Source: Ricordea florida (Eukaryota > Cnidaria > Anthozoa > Corallimorpharia > Ricordeidae). From it: DNA of 64,000 bases. The position numbers and the translations under genes are program-made. The stretch is from assembly GCA_949710005.1 (NCBI GenBank), contig OX453285.1, positions 23,109,502-23,173,501 on the forward strand, given 5' to 3'. Below, piece by piece: positions 63,601 to 64,000 of the stretch. How positions within the stretch are numbered: position 1 is the stretch's first letter; the number at the start of each line of letters is the position of its first letter. A model generated the notes under the pieces. It worked only from the letters and a program-made list of their open reading frames with translations. It was not told the origin of the DNA and made no database searches.

Positions 63601-64000
63601 TCACATTCGTGTTTTTTGCAGTCTTTTTTCTTGCATTTCTGTTTTTTCTTGCACTCTTTTTTCATGCAACCGCAATTCTTGCATTTTTCTTCTTTCTTGC
63701 AATAACATTTGTCGCTCAATCTCGCGGTATATATTTTATCAGCTTCTTCGTCATATTTCAGCACATTGACTGGATAGGGATTTTGTTTTTCAAACTTGGC
63801 AAAATCTCTTAATTTCATTGCACCCTCTATACCAGAAAAGTTTAATTTTTTACGATTTTCCAACAATTCATTATTTGCTCTCTCTCTATTATGTTTTCTT
63901 GGGAACACAGCCTCCGTTAATGAAAGTTGCCCGCAATCTTCGCACTTATTTTGAATGTTAATAGTAGCTTTTTTTGCCGCTAATCTTTCTGGCGTTGGTA
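60576..64000 (-). CDS. Protein-primed family B DNA polymerase, N-terminus beyond window (at least 1,140 aa)
   Basis: Copies the element from a protein primer. The frame stays open to the right edge, including CEDCGQ at about 63946-63929, so the GTG at 63908 is not the start. Counting from that codon: C2H2-like finger FCFRCFNSF at 161-169; Exo I YVDFEG at 219-224; a recombination-endonuclease VII/HNH-type insert, CHIC to IDHCHLTGKYRGAAHKICN, at 331-366; Exo II HNLSGYD at 380-386; Exo III YLKTD near 605; motif A DANNLYG at 705-711; motif B NNSVFGKT at 842-849; motif C MTDTDS at 937-942. All catalytic motifs are intact. A Cys/Lys-rich stretch at 67-122 and an Asp/His/Cys stretch at 423-446 are unusual. 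Tail-to-tail overlap with the integrase. Confidence 0.93.
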   Translation of the reverse strand, partial: PTPERLAAKKATINIQNKCEDCGQLSLTEAVFPRKHNRERANNELLENRKKLNFSGIEGAMKLRDFAKFEKQNPYPVNVLKYDEEADKIYTARLSDKCYCKKEEKCKNCGCMKKECKKKQKCKKKDCKKHECEECGCKKCDCNNYECKLCDCKFINLLLITNGEKTHYILVNNASRLLSSEIDDNKHKKHFCFRCFNSFYDERILQEHKEYCDSHGEVKIKMPKNEDGSPKFIYFKNFKNKMRAPFGIYVDFEGQLIPIHTCSPSEIKSFTKNYQMHKASGFCYYIKCFDESILPKDFNICVNYTAKSDDEDVAQIFTEYLERDVRKIFQLIEEKKETFKVYDKKNMSKTDKKEYENATHCHICEREFSEEEDFGKVIDHCHLTGKYRGAAHKICNLKYVIPKFVPVVIHNLSGYDSHLFIKNLGKTKGGMSCLANTDEKYISFSKKILINYDCDHDCDHDFEHDCDCEDEDEKEKPITRTIRFIDSYKFMQFSLSGLVDNLTKCGKCESCKPGECLKRYVKDGKIITFNGVGNCEQCKNCKLLGSMCFSPIDKNMAITKKHFTGEKLKLLLRKGVFPYDYFDRIEKLNETQLPPKEEFFSKLNNHGISDEDYEHAKKVWETFGMKTIRDYHDLYLKTDVLQLADVFENFRDVCINNYSLDPAHYFTSPGLSWDAMLKLTKVSLELFTDVNMLLFIEKGIRGGTSQISKRYAKANNPYMTDFEINKLISYIIYLDANNLYGAAMSKKLPKRGFKWIPNEELENWRNLPCIVEVDLEYPKNLHDSHKDLPLAPEKLTVNKVKKLIPNLFDKKRYVVHHETLKFYEKQGLKITKIHKGIKFQESKWLQTYIDRNTELRKHAKNDFEKDFFKLMNNSVFGKTMENMRKRIDVRLVNNIESAKKLIRKPNFNHFTIFSEDLAAINMKKTEIRFNKPVYVGFSILDLSKQIMYDFHYNYIKEKYGEKAELLMTDTDSLVYNIETEDFYEDISQDVREKFDTSNYPKNHKSGIWDDANKKVIGKFKDEFGGSIPTEFVGLGAKQYALLMDNGKEIKKNKGTKKLVVKKTISFNDFKNCLVTKEPQMRSQNLISSKLHNIYTKTVNKKALSAYDDKRIIQKDGINTLPYGHYRAVPAKTELGGNSVS

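Larger units (their letters stand above)
49426..64000. mobile_element. Polinton/Maverick element (right end outside window)
   Basis: At least 14.5 kb of intron-free, strongly AT-rich DNA with virus-like gene density. The defining Polinton set is present: protein-primed DNA polymerase B, retroviral-type integrase, packaging ATPase and capsid proteins. A terminal zone with long direct repeats (49445-50045) precedes the first gene and is probably inside the left terminal inverted repeat. The exact left boundary is not fixed; it should begin near 49426-49445. The 6-bp target duplication and right terminus cannot be seen. All visible ORFs are intact, suggesting recent insertion or activity. It lies in what should be intron 2 of transporter D. 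Confidence 0.88.

Noticed and set aside
63906-63908. GTG as start of the polymerase gene
   Set aside because: The frame continues without a stop to the window edge and includes a CxxC motif, so the real start is outside.

Overview
The window reads as nuclear DNA of an invertebrate animal, most likely a cnidarian such as a coral or sea anemone. This is an inference from long GT-AG introns, dense short inverted-repeat elements, tRNA-derived SINEs, CR1/L2-like retrotransposon tails and a Polinton. No rRNA, CRISPR or bacterial operon structure is present.

Layout. (1) 1-1,360: the 3' part of an ETS-family transcription factor on the minus strand, in two exons. (2) 1,361-16,549: no convincing gene; tandem repeats, fold-back elements and MITEs. 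(3) 16,550-49,043: a same-strand tandem cluster of major-facilitator transporters resembling MFSD4/NaGLT1. Paralog A (12 exons, 554 aa) and paralog B (12 exons, 583 aa) can be assembled completely, with the same intron positions and phases and a shared 18-nt microexon. They are followed by a lone first exon (C), then a first and a second exon (D). (4) About 49,426-64,000 and beyond: an intron-free, AT-rich Polinton/Maverick (virus-like DNA transposon) lying downstream of exon 2 of paralog D. Its right end is outside the window.

The Polinton carries a protein-primed family B DNA polymerase (open at the window edge), a retroviral-type integrase, an A32/FtsK-like packaging ATPase, a probable double-jelly-roll major capsid protein, a probable minor capsid protein, at least five small membrane or coiled-coil proteins, a SAP-like/zinc-repeat protein and several orphans. 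All visible ORFs are intact. No maturation protease is visible; it may lie beyond 64,000.

The most interesting signal is the Polinton's own gene-expression layout. Eleven genes, on both strands, have a T[T/C]TAAA[A/G]-type motif (one variant) 24-29 nt before the start codon. The two clearest exceptions are genes lying 1 and 7 nt behind an upstream gene, which fits co-expression. Several gene ends carry stem-loops, three or four of which share the arm sequence GTTATnnAAC. The motif also supports a 59-aa gene between capsid and integrase, and selects the second ATG of the gene at 54,417. This looks like a compact transcription-unit code similar in style to virophages and giant viruses.
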